Part shown: positions 15,949-25,907 of the stretch, in pieces | Layout of the letters: each line of letters begins with the position of its first letter | Numbering within the stretch: position 1 is the first letter of the stretch | DNA from: an uncultured Bacteroidales bacterium | Lineage (GTDB): Bacteria > Bacteroidota > Bacteroidia > Bacteroidales > UBA932 | Reading direction: 5' to 3' | Assembly: GCA_934700615.1 (NCBI GenBank) | Contig: CAKUXR010000012.1 | Coordinates: forward strand, 1 to 64,000 | DNA: 64,000 bases | The notes under the pieces: generated by a model | Database searches by the model: none | Told to the model about the DNA's origin: nothing | The model's input: only the letters and a program-made list of their open reading frames with translations | Position numbers and translations under genes: made by a program

Positions 15949-17357
15949 CAGTCTTCTTCTTGCTTGATAGGGAATTCAGTGATTACGAATCCGGTATTGA
16001 GTCGGTAACCGAAGATGACAAGTTTTTCATCCTTGCCTTCACTATTCTTGATGATGTGATAGTTGGTGCTTATACCAGGAGCCGTGATGCCGGAATCTCC
16101 GCCGATGATTACAGAGTAGTCAGGCTGGTGTGATTCTGCTGCCTTGAAGTTCTCCATAGCCTCTTCAGGAGTTGCCCCCTTGGTGAGGTTATAGACGTTC
16201 AATGTAGGGGTTACCTGGCTTGCGCTTCCGAATTTCGCCACACACGCCATGAGGTATCTCTCCTGATTGAAGGTGAACATTCTTGCGGCTACGGACTCTT
16301 TCGGCAAGATGTTGTCGTCCAGAGGCAATGTTGCCCCGCCAGGGGTAACGTTCTCGTCTGTCAATGTTACCGGCAGGCGGAGTCCGCTCCACAGGTACTT
16401 GTCAGTGTCCTCAATCCTATATACGTAGGTGTTAGGGGTAGCATTGGCATTGCTTGCGAGAACCGTCGGTTCGCTGGTGGTCTTGTGGTCGGAAACCTTG
16501 ATTCTGATGAAATCCTTCGAACCGTTCGAACCGAAGAATATGTATCCGTTGCCGTTCTTGTCAATGCTGGCGGAAATTACGTCTCCGTGTCTTGCATCGG
16601 CACCAGGAATATTTGTGAAGTTTCCGATTACTTCCGGCTTGGCGTCGGCATTCTCCCAGTAGTAAATCTTGAGAGGTGACACGGCGGCACCTGAAAGTGA
16701 CGCAATATAAATATGCCCGTTAGCAAGGAAACCGCAGTTGACAGGGAAGGTTCCGCCGGAAACATCCGTCATGTCCAGTTCCTTAGGCTGGATCTTGCCG
16801 GCTTTCAGGTCCTCATATTTGAGGATATAAGGAGGTGTCCTTCTTACTATCAGCACGTTCTCTCCGTCGAAGTCGGCGCCTCTGGAAACGCTGCCTGTTC
16901 CTCCCGGTATCTGGGACGCGTCCAGGAACTTGTATTCAACGGCTCTTTCGAAGTCGGCTCCATATACAGGGATACGGCGCTTGACAGTCATGAAATAGTC
17001 GGTATATCTCTTGTGGTTCTGGACGCGGATGACAGTTGTCTTGCTGGCCACGCCCTCTTCCATAGAGTAGTCGAAAGTCGTCTGGGTGAGCTCCGCTCCC
17101 TCAGATACGCTGGCTTCCACACGGAGTTCCGCAAATGGAGAGTCCTTGTCGAGTTTCGGGAACGTGATCTCCTTCTTGTTCTCGTCGATCGTTCCTTCCA
17201 CGACGGTATTGCCGTCAGCACCGGCATTGACAATCTTTATGGAGACGAGATTTGTCTCGTAAGGGAAGTCCCTGCTCTCCGGGAGATTGTCCTCGCAAGC
17301 GGTGAACATGCCTGTGCATATCGCCGCAGCGCTGATGAAGTATAATATGTTCTTCAT
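15948..17357 (-). CDS. DUF4623-type lipoprotein of the SusC/SusD locus
   Basis: This 469-residue lipoprotein (lipobox FTAC, Cys21) is found with SusC/SusD systems. Residues about 35-130 form an Ig/cadherin-like beta domain (TNLVSIKIVNAGADGNTVVEG). The remainder looks like a beta-propeller (ADFDGENVLIVRR, GFLANGHIYIASLSG, ISASIDKNGNGYIFFGSNGS), matching the DUF4623 family as I recall it. It most likely acts as a surface glycan-binding protein, the SusE/F-like position in such loci. No catalytic motif is recognisable. It lies 17 bp after the SusD gene and overlaps the glycosidase gene by 1 bp. Confidence 0.72.
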   Translation of the reverse strand: MKNILYFISAAAICTGMFTACEDNLPESRDFPYETNLVSIKIVNAGADGNTVVEGTIDENKKEITFPKLDKDSPFAELRVEASVSEGAELTQTTFDYSMEEGVASKTTVIRVQNHKRYTDYFMTVKRRIPVYGADFERAVEYKFLDASQIPGGTGSVSRGADFDGENVLIVRRTPPYILKYEDLKAGKIQPKELDMTDVSGGTFPVNCGFLANGHIYIASLSGAAVSPLKIYYWENADAKPEVIGNFTNIPGADARHGDVISASIDKNGNGYIFFGSNGSKDFIRIKVSDHKTTSEPTVLASNANATPNTYVYRIEDTDKYLWSGLRLPVTLTDENVTPGGATLPLDDNILPKESVAARMFTFNQERYLMACVAKFGSASQVTPTLNVYNLTKGATPEEAMENFKAAESHQPDYSVIIGGDSGITAPGISTNYHIIKNSEGKDEKLVIFGYRLNTGFVITEFPIKQEED

Positions 17358-17374
17358 ATCAATTCAATGCTAAA

Positions 17375-19255
17375 TTACTGTTCATCAGGCCATCCCTCAG
17401 TCTGGGTGAGGGTATAGCCGCGTTTCTTGTAGTCGCTTATCTGATTTGTTCCGATAGGGCAGAGATAAGGATTGACATTAGGAATGTTCATGTACGGCTG
17501 GCGTCCGAGAGCCTCAGGCGAGTAGAAGAATCCCTTCATCTGGGCAGCGTTGGAGCCGTTGTAAACTATTTCCTTGCCTTTCATGTCCACTACGCGGAGC
17601 TTGTTGACATTGGCAGGCTTCAGCTCATCCGGAGCATCCGTATCGAAGTTCACCCATGTTCCCATGAGCAGTTCCTTGTTCAAATCAGTGTCCATGTACT
17701 CGACTTTGCCCCATCTCCTGAGGTCAATGATTCTCGAGAATTCGAATGCAAGCTCCATTCTGCGTTCACGTCTGATTTCCCAGAGGAGGGCAGGGACGGT
17801 CTTGTCTCTCGAAGGATCGTCGGTAAGGGTGGCGAGCTTCATGTCGGCAGTCTGCTGTACTCCCTGGTTCATGGCCTCTTCCGCGATAGGACGGTGACGG
17901 ATGGCATTGATGGAATTGTCAATGTCTTCCTGTGTCACGGTGCCTTCTCCAAGGAACTGGAGTTCAGCTTTGGCCTCGATCCAGTTGAGGAGGACTTCGG
18001 CGTATCTGAGTACAGGATATCCGGTCACGTTCTTTTCTCCCTGAAATTCAGGAGCAGGTGTTCCGCCCTTTTTGTTGAGGTATTCGAGTGCGGAGCGAGG
18101 AATGAACTTGGTCATGTAGAGATAGCTGGCCTTGTTCTTAGGAGTTGTCTTGTTGTAGAAGGTAGCTTCGAATCTAGGGTCGCGTGTCTTGATGAGATTC
18201 GCGAGGCTGAAATCGGAAGCGCCGGCTACTGTCGAGTTAGGATCGTTCCATGCCTTTCCGTCATTGCAGATGAATGACTTGATGAGAGTCAGGTTCGCAC
18301 CGATGTCGGTAGGGTCGTTTACATTGCAATAAGAAGCCACACAATGTGTTACGCCCTGGGAAGCATCGTACTTGCGGTAGAGGATGACGTCCTTGCTGGA
18401 TGTAAGGTCTTTGGAACCGAAAAGGTTTCTGAACTCCTCGGTGATGGCGTATTTGCCGCTGCTGATTACTTTGTCGGCAGCCTCTACTGCGAGGTTGAAG
18501 AACTTCTTGGCCCTTTCGTCATTCTGGTAGTAGTACTTCTGCCAGCTTCCTTCGATGAGGGCCCATCTGCTCACGAGAGCTGATACGATGTATCTGTTGA
18601 CCTGCTGCTGTCCGTCATTTAGTCTGACATTGGCAAGTGCGAACTCGAAGTCGTCATAGACATGGTCCATGACATCATCTCTGTTGTCGCGGTCCTTGTA
18701 GAGGGCATTCAGCTCTGTGTTTTCAGGAGCATAATCGTAGTAAGGGACATCTCCGAAGACATTGACAAGTCTCGCATATTCGAGTCCTCTGAAGAAACGG
18801 GCGACACCCATCCAGTGGTTGAACTGCTCGTCGCTGAGGGTGCCTTTCATTCTGGCCTCCATCCTGTCGGACATGATGTTTGCCTTTCTGATCCATGCGA
18901 AATTCCAGTCAGGTCCGGTATATTCGCTCTGCCATTCTCCCAGGTCAAGACTTGTGCTTCCCTTGGAGGTAGGCACTGAACGGGTGAACTGAGACTGGGA
19001 AGAGAGACGGAGAACATCGTCGTTGAAAGAGTAGCTGTTGCCAGGAGCGTAAGCTGTGGTGTATTTGACACCATAGCCGGTGAAGAAATGGCCGTAGAAC
19101 GAGTTGGCGTATAATCTGAGGCTCTCTTCACTCTTCCAGTAGCTCTCATCTTCAGCTGTGGTTCGTGACGGCCTGTCCAGGACATCGCAACTGCCCATCA
19201 GCAGTGCAAGTCCCGTGAGTATATATATAAATCTGTGTTTCATGTGATTCCTCAT
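17375..19255 (-). CDS. SusD/RagB-family glycan-binding lipoprotein
   Basis: This 626-residue outer-surface lipoprotein has its lipobox at Cys23 (LALLMGSCDVLD). It shows the SusD plan: an N-terminal TPR-like region (FRGLEYARLVNVFGDVPYYD, the typical YFALVQLYGDVPL-type segment), a variable middle, and a C-terminal RRERRMELAFEFSRIIDLRRWG signature. SusD proteins cap the SusC channel and capture oligosaccharide. Its start codon shares one base with the TAA of the upstream SusC gene; an internal ATG at 19243 (MKHRF) is an equally good start for the signal peptide. Confidence 0.93.
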   Translation of the reverse strand: MRNHMKHRFIYILTGLALLMGSCDVLDRPSRTTAEDESYWKSEESLRLYANSFYGHFFTGYGVKYTTAYAPGNSYSFNDDVLRLSSQSQFTRSVPTSKGSTSLDLGEWQSEYTGPDWNFAWIRKANIMSDRMEARMKGTLSDEQFNHWMGVARFFRGLEYARLVNVFGDVPYYDYAPENTELNALYKDRDNRDDVMDHVYDDFEFALANVRLNDGQQQVNRYIVSALVSRWALIEGSWQKYYYQNDERAKKFFNLAVEAADKVISSGKYAITEEFRNLFGSKDLTSSKDVILYRKYDASQGVTHCVASYCNVNDPTDIGANLTLIKSFICNDGKAWNDPNSTVAGASDFSLANLIKTRDPRFEATFYNKTTPKNKASYLYMTKFIPRSALEYLNKKGGTPAPEFQGEKNVTGYPVLRYAEVLLNWIEAKAELQFLGEGTVTQEDIDNSINAIRHRPIAEEAMNQGVQQTADMKLATLTDDPSRDKTVPALLWEIRRERRMELAFEFSRIIDLRRWGKVEYMDTDLNKELLMGTWVNFDTDAPDELKPANVNKLRVVDMKGKEIVYNGSNAAQMKGFFYSPEALGRQPYMNIPNVNPYLCPIGTNQISDYKKRGYTLTQTEGWPDEQ

Positions 19256-22200
19256 TAGAATGATAACTGTACACCGAATGATACTGACTTGAATACAGGT
19301 GTTCCGGTACCGGTACGTCCCATATTGTAGTTGGTTGAGAACATAGAGTAACCTGAAATAGCCTCAGGGTCGATAGGAAGTCCTCTCAGGTGGTCAAATG
19401 TGAAGAAGTTTTCAAGTGAGAGGTAAACTCTTGCCTTGCTGACCTTGACCTTGGAAAGGTAACGCTCTGGCACTGAATAGCCGAGGGTTATGTTCTTGAT
19501 TCTCAGGTATGCCATGTTCAGCATATATCGGCTCTGTCTCTGCATGCTGAAACCTGTATCGCTGCCGTTGAGGTTCCATGCGCGCGGATAGAACGCATCG
19601 GTGTTGTCCTCAGTCCAGTAGTCCTTGGTGAAGGTCTTAGGCAATGCGCCTTCCTTTGCCGAGTATCCCGGAATCGCGAGCTGTCCGCTTCCCCATATCT
19701 TGCGCTTTCCGATGCCCTGGAAGAAGATGGAGAAGTCGAATCCTTTCCAGTCAGCGCCGAGCCTGAAACCGTATTCATATCTAGGGGTAGAGTTTCCGAT
19801 GACTACCTGGTCTCCAGGATTGCCGTTGGTGCCGTCTCCAGGTGTGATATATCCGTCACCGTCCACATCGACGAACTTCGTGTCTCCAGGGGCGAAGATG
19901 AGTTTGTCGCTGTTCTCGTAATGGACCTGATATACAGGATATTTGGCGGACTGCTTGAAGGTCGTGCGGGCTGTGCCCTTATAGATTACGGTAATCTTTT
20001 CGATTTCTCCGTCAGGTCCATATACGAAGTCGTCCTTCTGGAAGAGACGGTCTGTCACGAATCCGTAGATGTCGCCGTAGCGTCTGCCGGTAGAGTATGC
20101 GTTGGAAAGAAGTCTGTTTTCCCAAGGTGTTGCCCAGTCGGCACCCTTCGTGATGTCGGTTACAGCATCCGAGAGGGTAGCCATACCGTTGATTCCGAGA
20201 CCGTTTTGGAATCTGAATCCGAAGTCGAGTGCGAACTCCCATCCGCGTGTGCGGAGGCTTCCGTAGTTTCCTCTAGGAGCTGTTGTTCCGAGGGTTACAG
20301 GGAGGTCTTCACCAGGGATGATCATGTTCTTGGTGTCTCTCTGGAACCAGTCGAATGTGATGCCGATCTGGTTCTTCCAGAATCTGAGGTCGGCACCCAA
20401 GTCGAGGGTCTCGATTCTCTGCCATGTGATGTCATAGTCCACAAGTGACGGAGTTCCATACTGTGTGGTCTTGTTTCCGGAACCGTCAAGCCAGTTGGAC
20501 TGCGAACCTGAGAGTGTGGAAAGATAGAGTGTGTTTGCTACGGACTGGTCTCCGATGCTTCCCCATGAAGCCCTGATCTTACCGAAGCTGAGCACCGGTT
20601 CTACCTTCTTCATGAACTTCTCGTTGGTGAAGATCCAACCTCCTGAGAATGAAGGGAATGTCTGCCATCTGAGGTGTGAAGGGAACTTGGAAGAACCGTC
20701 TCGGCGGATATTGGCCTCGAGGAAGTATCTGTTGCCGAATGAGTAGTTCAGACGACCGAAGAATCCGAGCTGTGAATCCCAGTTGGTGTTTCCGTCTGCG
20801 AACTGGTCTCCTGTCGCAGTGTTGAACTGAGGATTGTCAATGTTGAGGAGGTTTGTCTTGCTTGCCTCTACTGACTCCCAAGTGGTTGCGACCCTGTTGA
20901 GTCCGGCCATGATTTTGATGTCATGCTGACCGCCGGAACCGAGGAGGAGATTGTAAGTCGTATATGCGTTGATGGTATTGGTAGTGTTCGCATATCTGTA
21001 GCGGGTAATGCTGGTGGAAGTGACGTTCGAGAAGTAGTCCTGCACAGGGAAGCAATATCCCGGCATTGACCCGTCTGCTGACGGATCCACGATCTGTCCT
21101 GCTTCATTGACATAAACCCTTGAGCCGTCCTCTCCGAACCATTCGGTAGGCGAGTACCACATCTGTCCGCCTCTGAACTGAGGGTTTGAAGAGTTCTTCT
21201 CCTGTGTCCTCTGGTCGTAGGTGTAGTCGAACTTCACGTCCCAGTTCTTGGTGATGTTCACTGTCGCACCGAGATTGACATTGAAATATCTGTTTCTCAA
21301 GTTGTCGGTGTTGGCTGCCCTGAGCTCGTATGCGGCCTCGCGGAGGTCGTTTCCGTTTTCCTTGACTCCGATAGGGAAGAGCGGGCTCCATCTGTAGAGG
21401 TAGAGCCATGGGTCGGCTACAGTCGTGCCGACACCCGGATATCTCTTGTTGCGGTCCGAGAAGATGGAACTTGCACGGATGCTGAGGAATTTGTTCAGGT
21501 TGGATGTGACGCTGATGGATGAGTTGTATCTGGTGAAGTCATCGTGCTGCGCGGTTCTGGACATACCGCTCTGTCTGAGGTAGCCGAGTCCCACGTTGTA
21601 CGATGTCTTGCCTGATGTTCCGCTGATGGAAAGGTTGTGTGACTGGCTAGGAGCCCATTCGCGTATCATCGCCTTTGCTCCGTCATAGAGACGATAGCCA
21701 TATTTGTTGACGCCGTCGTAGTACCAGTCTCTTCCATAGACGACAGGATCTCCGTCCTTGACTTTTCCGCCATAGAGTTTCTGCCACTCGACAGCCTTCT
21801 CGTAACTTTCAGGGCTGATTCGCCAGAAACCGCCGGCAGGCATCGCCGCACCCATGTTCTTCTGTGCGTCGAGGGTATATTTCAATGCTCCAAGTCCTCC
21901 GATTTCGATTTTCTTGGCTGTGTTCTGCCATGAGAAGTTGTCGGAATATGTGACTTCGATTTTTTCTTTTCCCGCTCCTGTCTTGGAGGTTATGAGAATT
22001 ACACCGAAGGCGGCCTTGGAACCGTAGATTGAAGATGCCGCGGCATCCTTCAGGACTGAAATCGACTGTATGTCGTCAGGATTGACCATCTGGATACTTG
22101 GAATCTCCACGTTGTCGAGGAGAATCAGAGGGTTGTTGTTACCTGAGATGGAACCGATCTGTCCGCGGATATTGATGATAGGGTCGGAACCGACTTCACC

Positions 22201-22749
22201 GGTCGGGATTCTGATGTTCACTCCAGGAACTGAACCCTGCAGTCCTCGTCCCACGTCAGCGATAGGACGGCTGTCGAGAGTCTTTTCTACATCGACTACT
22301 GCGATGGAACCTGTGAGGCTGGCCCTTTTCTGGCTACCGTAACCCACGACAACGACTTCTGAAAGCAGCTCGCTGTCATCTTCGAGAGTAACCCTCATTC
22401 CAGGGGCTGCAACTACTTCTTTATCCGTGTATCCAATGGATGAGAACTGAAGCACGGCTCCTGCTTTCACTGTAATGTTGAAACGGCCGTGACTGTCTGT
22501 AATGACACCGTTCATGCTTCCTTTCTCAATGACGCTTACGCCCACTAGCGGTTCGCCATTGGAATCCAGGACGGTTCCTGAGATTTCTTTTTTCTGGTCT
22601 TGCATGAGAGTGCTTGCTGAATTGGACGCGACATTTCCCGGACTGTTTGCAAAACAGTCGGCTCTTCCGGCTGGAAGAAGTGTGAATGCCGCTAAAGCAA
22701 TAAGTAATCGGCGTCCAGCCGATCCCTTTTGATTGTTTGCTTTAATCAT
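19255..22749 (-). CDS. SusC/RagA-family TonB-dependent receptor
   Basis: This 1164-residue outer-membrane transporter imports glycan fragments with energy from TonB. After the signal region comes a carboxypeptidase-regulatory-like domain (KKEISGTVLDSNGEPLVGVSVIEKG). The SusC TonB-box region follows (LLSEVVVVGYGSQKRASLTGSI), then the plug (PIADVGRGLQGSVPGV, VLKDAAASSIYGSKAAFGVILITSK). The barrel occupies the rest and ends VSFGVQLSF with a C-terminal aromatic. It is the first gene of the susC-susD-DUF4623-GHL10 operon. No SusR, hybrid two-component or ECF-sigma/anti-sigma gene is adjacent, so its regulator is not visible here. Confidence 0.95.
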   Translation of the reverse strand: MIKANNQKGSAGRRLLIALAAFTLLPAGRADCFANSPGNVASNSASTLMQDQKKEISGTVLDSNGEPLVGVSVIEKGSMNGVITDSHGRFNITVKAGAVLQFSSIGYTDKEVVAAPGMRVTLEDDSELLSEVVVVGYGSQKRASLTGSIAVVDVEKTLDSRPIADVGRGLQGSVPGVNIRIPTGEVGSDPIINIRGQIGSISGNNNPLILLDNVEIPSIQMVNPDDIQSISVLKDAAASSIYGSKAAFGVILITSKTGAGKEKIEVTYSDNFSWQNTAKKIEIGGLGALKYTLDAQKNMGAAMPAGGFWRISPESYEKAVEWQKLYGGKVKDGDPVVYGRDWYYDGVNKYGYRLYDGAKAMIREWAPSQSHNLSISGTSGKTSYNVGLGYLRQSGMSRTAQHDDFTRYNSSISVTSNLNKFLSIRASSIFSDRNKRYPGVGTTVADPWLYLYRWSPLFPIGVKENGNDLREAAYELRAANTDNLRNRYFNVNLGATVNITKNWDVKFDYTYDQRTQEKNSSNPQFRGGQMWYSPTEWFGEDGSRVYVNEAGQIVDPSADGSMPGYCFPVQDYFSNVTSTSITRYRYANTTNTINAYTTYNLLLGSGGQHDIKIMAGLNRVATTWESVEASKTNLLNIDNPQFNTATGDQFADGNTNWDSQLGFFGRLNYSFGNRYFLEANIRRDGSSKFPSHLRWQTFPSFSGGWIFTNEKFMKKVEPVLSFGKIRASWGSIGDQSVANTLYLSTLSGSQSNWLDGSGNKTTQYGTPSLVDYDITWQRIETLDLGADLRFWKNQIGITFDWFQRDTKNMIIPGEDLPVTLGTTAPRGNYGSLRTRGWEFALDFGFRFQNGLGINGMATLSDAVTDITKGADWATPWENRLLSNAYSTGRRYGDIYGFVTDRLFQKDDFVYGPDGEIEKITVIYKGTARTTFKQSAKYPVYQVHYENSDKLIFAPGDTKFVDVDGDGYITPGDGTNGNPGDQVVIGNSTPRYEYGFRLGADWKGFDFSIFFQGIGKRKIWGSGQLAIPGYSAKEGALPKTFTKDYWTEDNTDAFYPRAWNLNGSDTGFSMQRQSRYMLNMAYLRIKNITLGYSVPERYLSKVKVSKARVYLSLENFFTFDHLRGLPIDPEAISGYSMFSTNYNMGRTGTGTPVFKSVSFGVQLSF

Positions 22750-22907
22750 AAGCGGTAGTGTATAAAAATTATTATGTGTCGTTTCTCTTGGAAACTGTAA
22801 TGTCTGTTGGTTATTCTAGTAACGCCACTCGGTCCGGCTCCAGATTAAAGTACTAAGATAAGCCTATTTTACCGGCTTTCCAAATCGTTTTGTAACGTTT
22901 TTGTTAA

Positions 22908-22959
22908 AAATGGGCGTTTTTGTGTTGTCCTATAGAATATTACACAAAAACGCCCATTT
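22908..22959 (-). terminator. strong terminator after pmbA/tldE
   Basis: An 18-bp perfect stem is formed by 22908-22925 and 22942-22959 (core GGGCGTTTTTGTGT) around a 16-nt loop. On the minus strand it lies 16 bp past the stop codon of the peptidase gene and is followed by TTTTTAAC. The other side lacks a long T-run, so it mainly serves the minus strand and insulates the SusC promoter region. Confidence 0.9.
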
Positions 22960-22975
22960 AATAATCTTAATATGT

Positions 22976-24379
22976 TTATGCGCTGAAAGTCACATCATCG
23001 AAAGCCAGAGTCGGAACCTGTCTGCTGAAACCGTCCATCGGGTCAGAAGCAGCCACCAGCAGATTGCTCCAGAGTTCTTTCATGTTTCCGGTTATCAGCA
23101 TTCCTGAAACGGGTGCCTTGAGTTCCCCGTTTTCGAAGACAAAGCCCTCCACGCCGTAAGAAAAATCGCCGGTGGCAGAATTGCAGTTGCCTCCATTGAA
23201 ATCCGTCACCAGAATGCCGGAACCGCAAAGCGCAAGCACATCCGCTTCCTGAAGAAGAGTAAGGTCAATGTTGACCTCCGCTCCGGTTTTCTCTGAGACA
23301 AAAGGCTGGACGACCGGCCTGTTAGCACTTTCCGAAGTCGCAGGCATTCCCAGCTTGCCGGACATGTAAGTATTTATGAAATACTCCTTTACGACTCCAT
23401 TGACAATTATGTCCCTGTCCAGACATGCCCTTCCTTCACCGTCGAACAGGATTGACCCGCTCTTTCCTTTTTCCCTCGGCCTGTCGAGAATCGTTAGTCC
23501 GTCGCTGAAAATCTTTTTGTCCAAAGTGTCAGTCAGGAATGATGATTTCTGCTGGATGGCCCTGCCCGAAAGGGCATTGAGGACAGGCTGCACCAGTCTT
23601 CCTGAGACCCTTCTGGAAACGACCATCCTGTATCTCCCTCCATTGACATTGACCTGACCTATCTGGCTCGCAGCCTGCATTACGGCCTTGTGGCCGCAGT
23701 CGGAGGCAAGCACCTTTTCCGGACTGATGCTGTAATCCCACCACAGGCCGCTGTATTTGTTGCCCTCCTTGTCCTCGACTGTCACGTTGCTGCAGACCTC
23801 GAAAGATGTCTCGATTTGTCTGCAGCCGATTCTGTCGGAGCTGGTCAAGTATGTGTCTGTCAATGTGTTGTTGTATTCCACTTCTTCGGAAACCAGTTTC
23901 CAGTCCCTATCCGGTGATTCCGTGGAGAATTCATTGAAAACGGAAACACGCCTTGCCATATCCAGTCTCTGTTCTGCCGTCACTGAATCATACCCGTCCC
24001 AGCAAAGTTCCATTTCATCTCCGCGGATGGCGTCTTTGGCCGTCTCCTCCCTGTCCGGAAGTCTGCGGAACTTGTCCGGCGCAAGCAGTCTGACATTCTC
24101 CACGGCCATCTTCAGAAGTTCTCTTACGCTTTCCGCTTCTAGTCTGTTTGTGGAGAATACTCCATATTTTTCGTCAGCGAAGACCTTGAAAGTCAATGCC
24201 CTGTCTCCAGTCTGCCTGATGTTGTCGATCTCTCCGTCCAGAAGTGCGATAATCTCAGTCTTGGCCTTGTCCAATGTCACCTGAACCGCAGAGGCGCCGG
24301 CTTCAAGAGCCATGTCAATGCTGCTGTCGGCCAATGCCTTCTCTTCTTCCGTTATCATTCCGTTGATCATATTCTCCAT
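22976..24379 (-). CDS. pmbA: TldE/PmbA-like subunit of TldD/TldE protease
   Basis: This 467-residue cytoplasmic protein is homologous to PmbA/TldE, the non-metal-binding partner of TldD. The pair forms a heterodimeric protease that in other bacteria matures peptides such as microcin B17 and CcdA. Visible family features are the N-terminal ASAVQVTLDKAKTEIIALLDGEIDNIRQTGDRALTFKVF and the C-terminal GGNCNSATGDFSYGVEGFVFENGEL, with no HExxxH motif. It follows the tldD gene by 1 bp and ends at a strong terminator. Confidence 0.9.
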   Translation of the reverse strand: MENMINGMITEEEKALADSSIDMALEAGASAVQVTLDKAKTEIIALLDGEIDNIRQTGDRALTFKVFADEKYGVFSTNRLEAESVRELLKMAVENVRLLAPDKFRRLPDREETAKDAIRGDEMELCWDGYDSVTAEQRLDMARRVSVFNEFSTESPDRDWKLVSEEVEYNNTLTDTYLTSSDRIGCRQIETSFEVCSNVTVEDKEGNKYSGLWWDYSISPEKVLASDCGHKAVMQAASQIGQVNVNGGRYRMVVSRRVSGRLVQPVLNALSGRAIQQKSSFLTDTLDKKIFSDGLTILDRPREKGKSGSILFDGEGRACLDRDIIVNGVVKEYFINTYMSGKLGMPATSESANRPVVQPFVSEKTGAEVNIDLTLLQEADVLALCGSGILVTDFNGGNCNSATGDFSYGVEGFVFENGELKAPVSGMLITGNMKELWSNLLVAASDPMDGFSRQVPTLAFDDVTFSA

Positions 24380-24380
24380 T

Positions 24381-25868
24381 TTATTCTCCTCCTACAGTAA
24401 GATTGTTGATGAGCACGGTCGGCATTCCGCAGCAGACCGGAACTGACTGTCCCTTGCCGCAAGTCCAGGCGCTGTCGTCTATCACACAATCGTTTCCGAC
24501 CGCAACGATATCTTTCAATGCCTGTGGGCCGTTTCCGATGACATTGATGTCCTTCACAGGTGTCGTCAACTTTCCGTTTTCGATCAGGAAGCCGCTCTTC
24601 ACGAAGAATGTGAAGTCGCCCTCGCCGATTTTTACCTGTCCGTTGCTGAATTCATTGACATAAATTCCCTTTGATACAGAGGCGATGATTCCCTCCGGTT
24701 CGGCGTTTCCGCTTTCCATATAAGTGGCTCTCATTCTTGGGATTGGACTCGAGCGGAAGGATTCACGGCGTCCGTTTCCGGTAGGAGCGACTCCGTAGAA
24801 TTTCGCGCTGATCCTGTCATGTAGATATGAGGTCAGAATTCCGTTTTCCACCATGAGCGTTCTCTGTCCCGGAACTCCCTCGTCGTCGAAATTCAGGGAA
24901 CCTCGGTTTCCGCGGATTGTGGCATCGTCAGCGATATTGATTCCCTCCGGACAAACGCGCTGTCCCATCTTGTCAGAGAAAATGGACTGTCCCTTTCTGT
25001 TGAAATCGGCTTCAAATGCGTGTCCCATGGCCTCGTGGAGCAGAATTCCAGAGGCTCCCGCGCCCATGACCACCTGCATCTGACCGCCTTTCGGACGCAC
25101 AGCCTCGAAGGCCTCATCAATGCCGCAGGTGATTTTCTCCGCGATTTCTTCTATCAGTTCGTCTGTAGCCATCTCAGCTCCTTTCCTGAAGCTTCTGGAT
25201 ACATTCTTCTGAATCTTTCCATTGCCGTTGTCAGCCACGAGCATAGCCTGGACAGTGGTCATCGGCCTGGTCTCGTATTTCAGTTCCCCGAAGGAATTAT
25301 ACATGAGGTAATCGCTTGTCTGACTGGATAATACGCAGATGACGCTGCTGATTCTGCCGTCTCTCTTCTTGATGGATTTCTCCAGTTTCCCTAGATATTC
25401 CACGGCGATGGCGGGGCTGGTTTCTCTCCAGTTCTGCAGAATAGGATATCTGTCCGCACGCGGATTAGGCTGTCCAGGGTAAAGTCTCCTCACGAGTCTG
25501 CCGCCGTTGTTTTCCTGAGCCGTATATGTCGCTCCGATGCTTCTTGTGTCTCGTGGCTTGACCGCCTGGCCCTGAGATATTGCGGAAGCGGCTTTTGCGG
25601 CGCTTTCCATGTCCGCCCACTCTGTGCTTTCCGAATATGCGTAGCCTGTCTTTTCTCCGCAGAGGACCCTGATTCCGACTCCGTAGTCGATGTTTAGTCC
25701 GCTTGACGAAACTTCCCCGTCCATCAGCTGATGGGTCTGGAGCATCGTGTTTTCGAAATACAGGTCGCAATAGTCTCCTCCGTGGGACAATGCGGTGACA
25801 GTGAGTTTCCTCAAGTCGTTTTCATCGATGTTGAATGTGTCTAAGTAAAATTGTTTGTCTGATATCAT
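24381..25868 (-). CDS. tldD: TldD metalloprotease
   Basis: This 495-residue cytoplasmic zinc protease subunit carries the HExxxH motif (HEAMGHAFEAD, about residue 279) in the context GASGILLHEAMGHAFEADF. A C-terminal GEGDFTFFVKSGFLIENGKLT segment is characteristic of the TldD/PmbA fold. Together with the next gene it would form the TldD/TldE complex, whose channel admits unfolded peptides. It lies 39 bp downstream of a zeta-like kinase gene. Whether the neighbour supplies a substrate is not evident. Confidence 0.93.
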   Translation of the reverse strand: MISDKQFYLDTFNIDENDLRKLTVTALSHGGDYCDLYFENTMLQTHQLMDGEVSSSGLNIDYGVGIRVLCGEKTGYAYSESTEWADMESAAKAASAISQGQAVKPRDTRSIGATYTAQENNGGRLVRRLYPGQPNPRADRYPILQNWRETSPAIAVEYLGKLEKSIKKRDGRISSVICVLSSQTSDYLMYNSFGELKYETRPMTTVQAMLVADNGNGKIQKNVSRSFRKGAEMATDELIEEIAEKITCGIDEAFEAVRPKGGQMQVVMGAGASGILLHEAMGHAFEADFNRKGQSIFSDKMGQRVCPEGINIADDATIRGNRGSLNFDDEGVPGQRTLMVENGILTSYLHDRISAKFYGVAPTGNGRRESFRSSPIPRMRATYMESGNAEPEGIIASVSKGIYVNEFSNGQVKIGEGDFTFFVKSGFLIENGKLTTPVKDINVIGNGPQALKDIVAVGNDCVIDDSAWTCGKGQSVPVCCGMPTVLINNLTVGGE

Positions 25869-25907
25869 GCTTTTAGTCAGTTTTCAGCGGTGGGGAACTC
25901 TGAAGGA

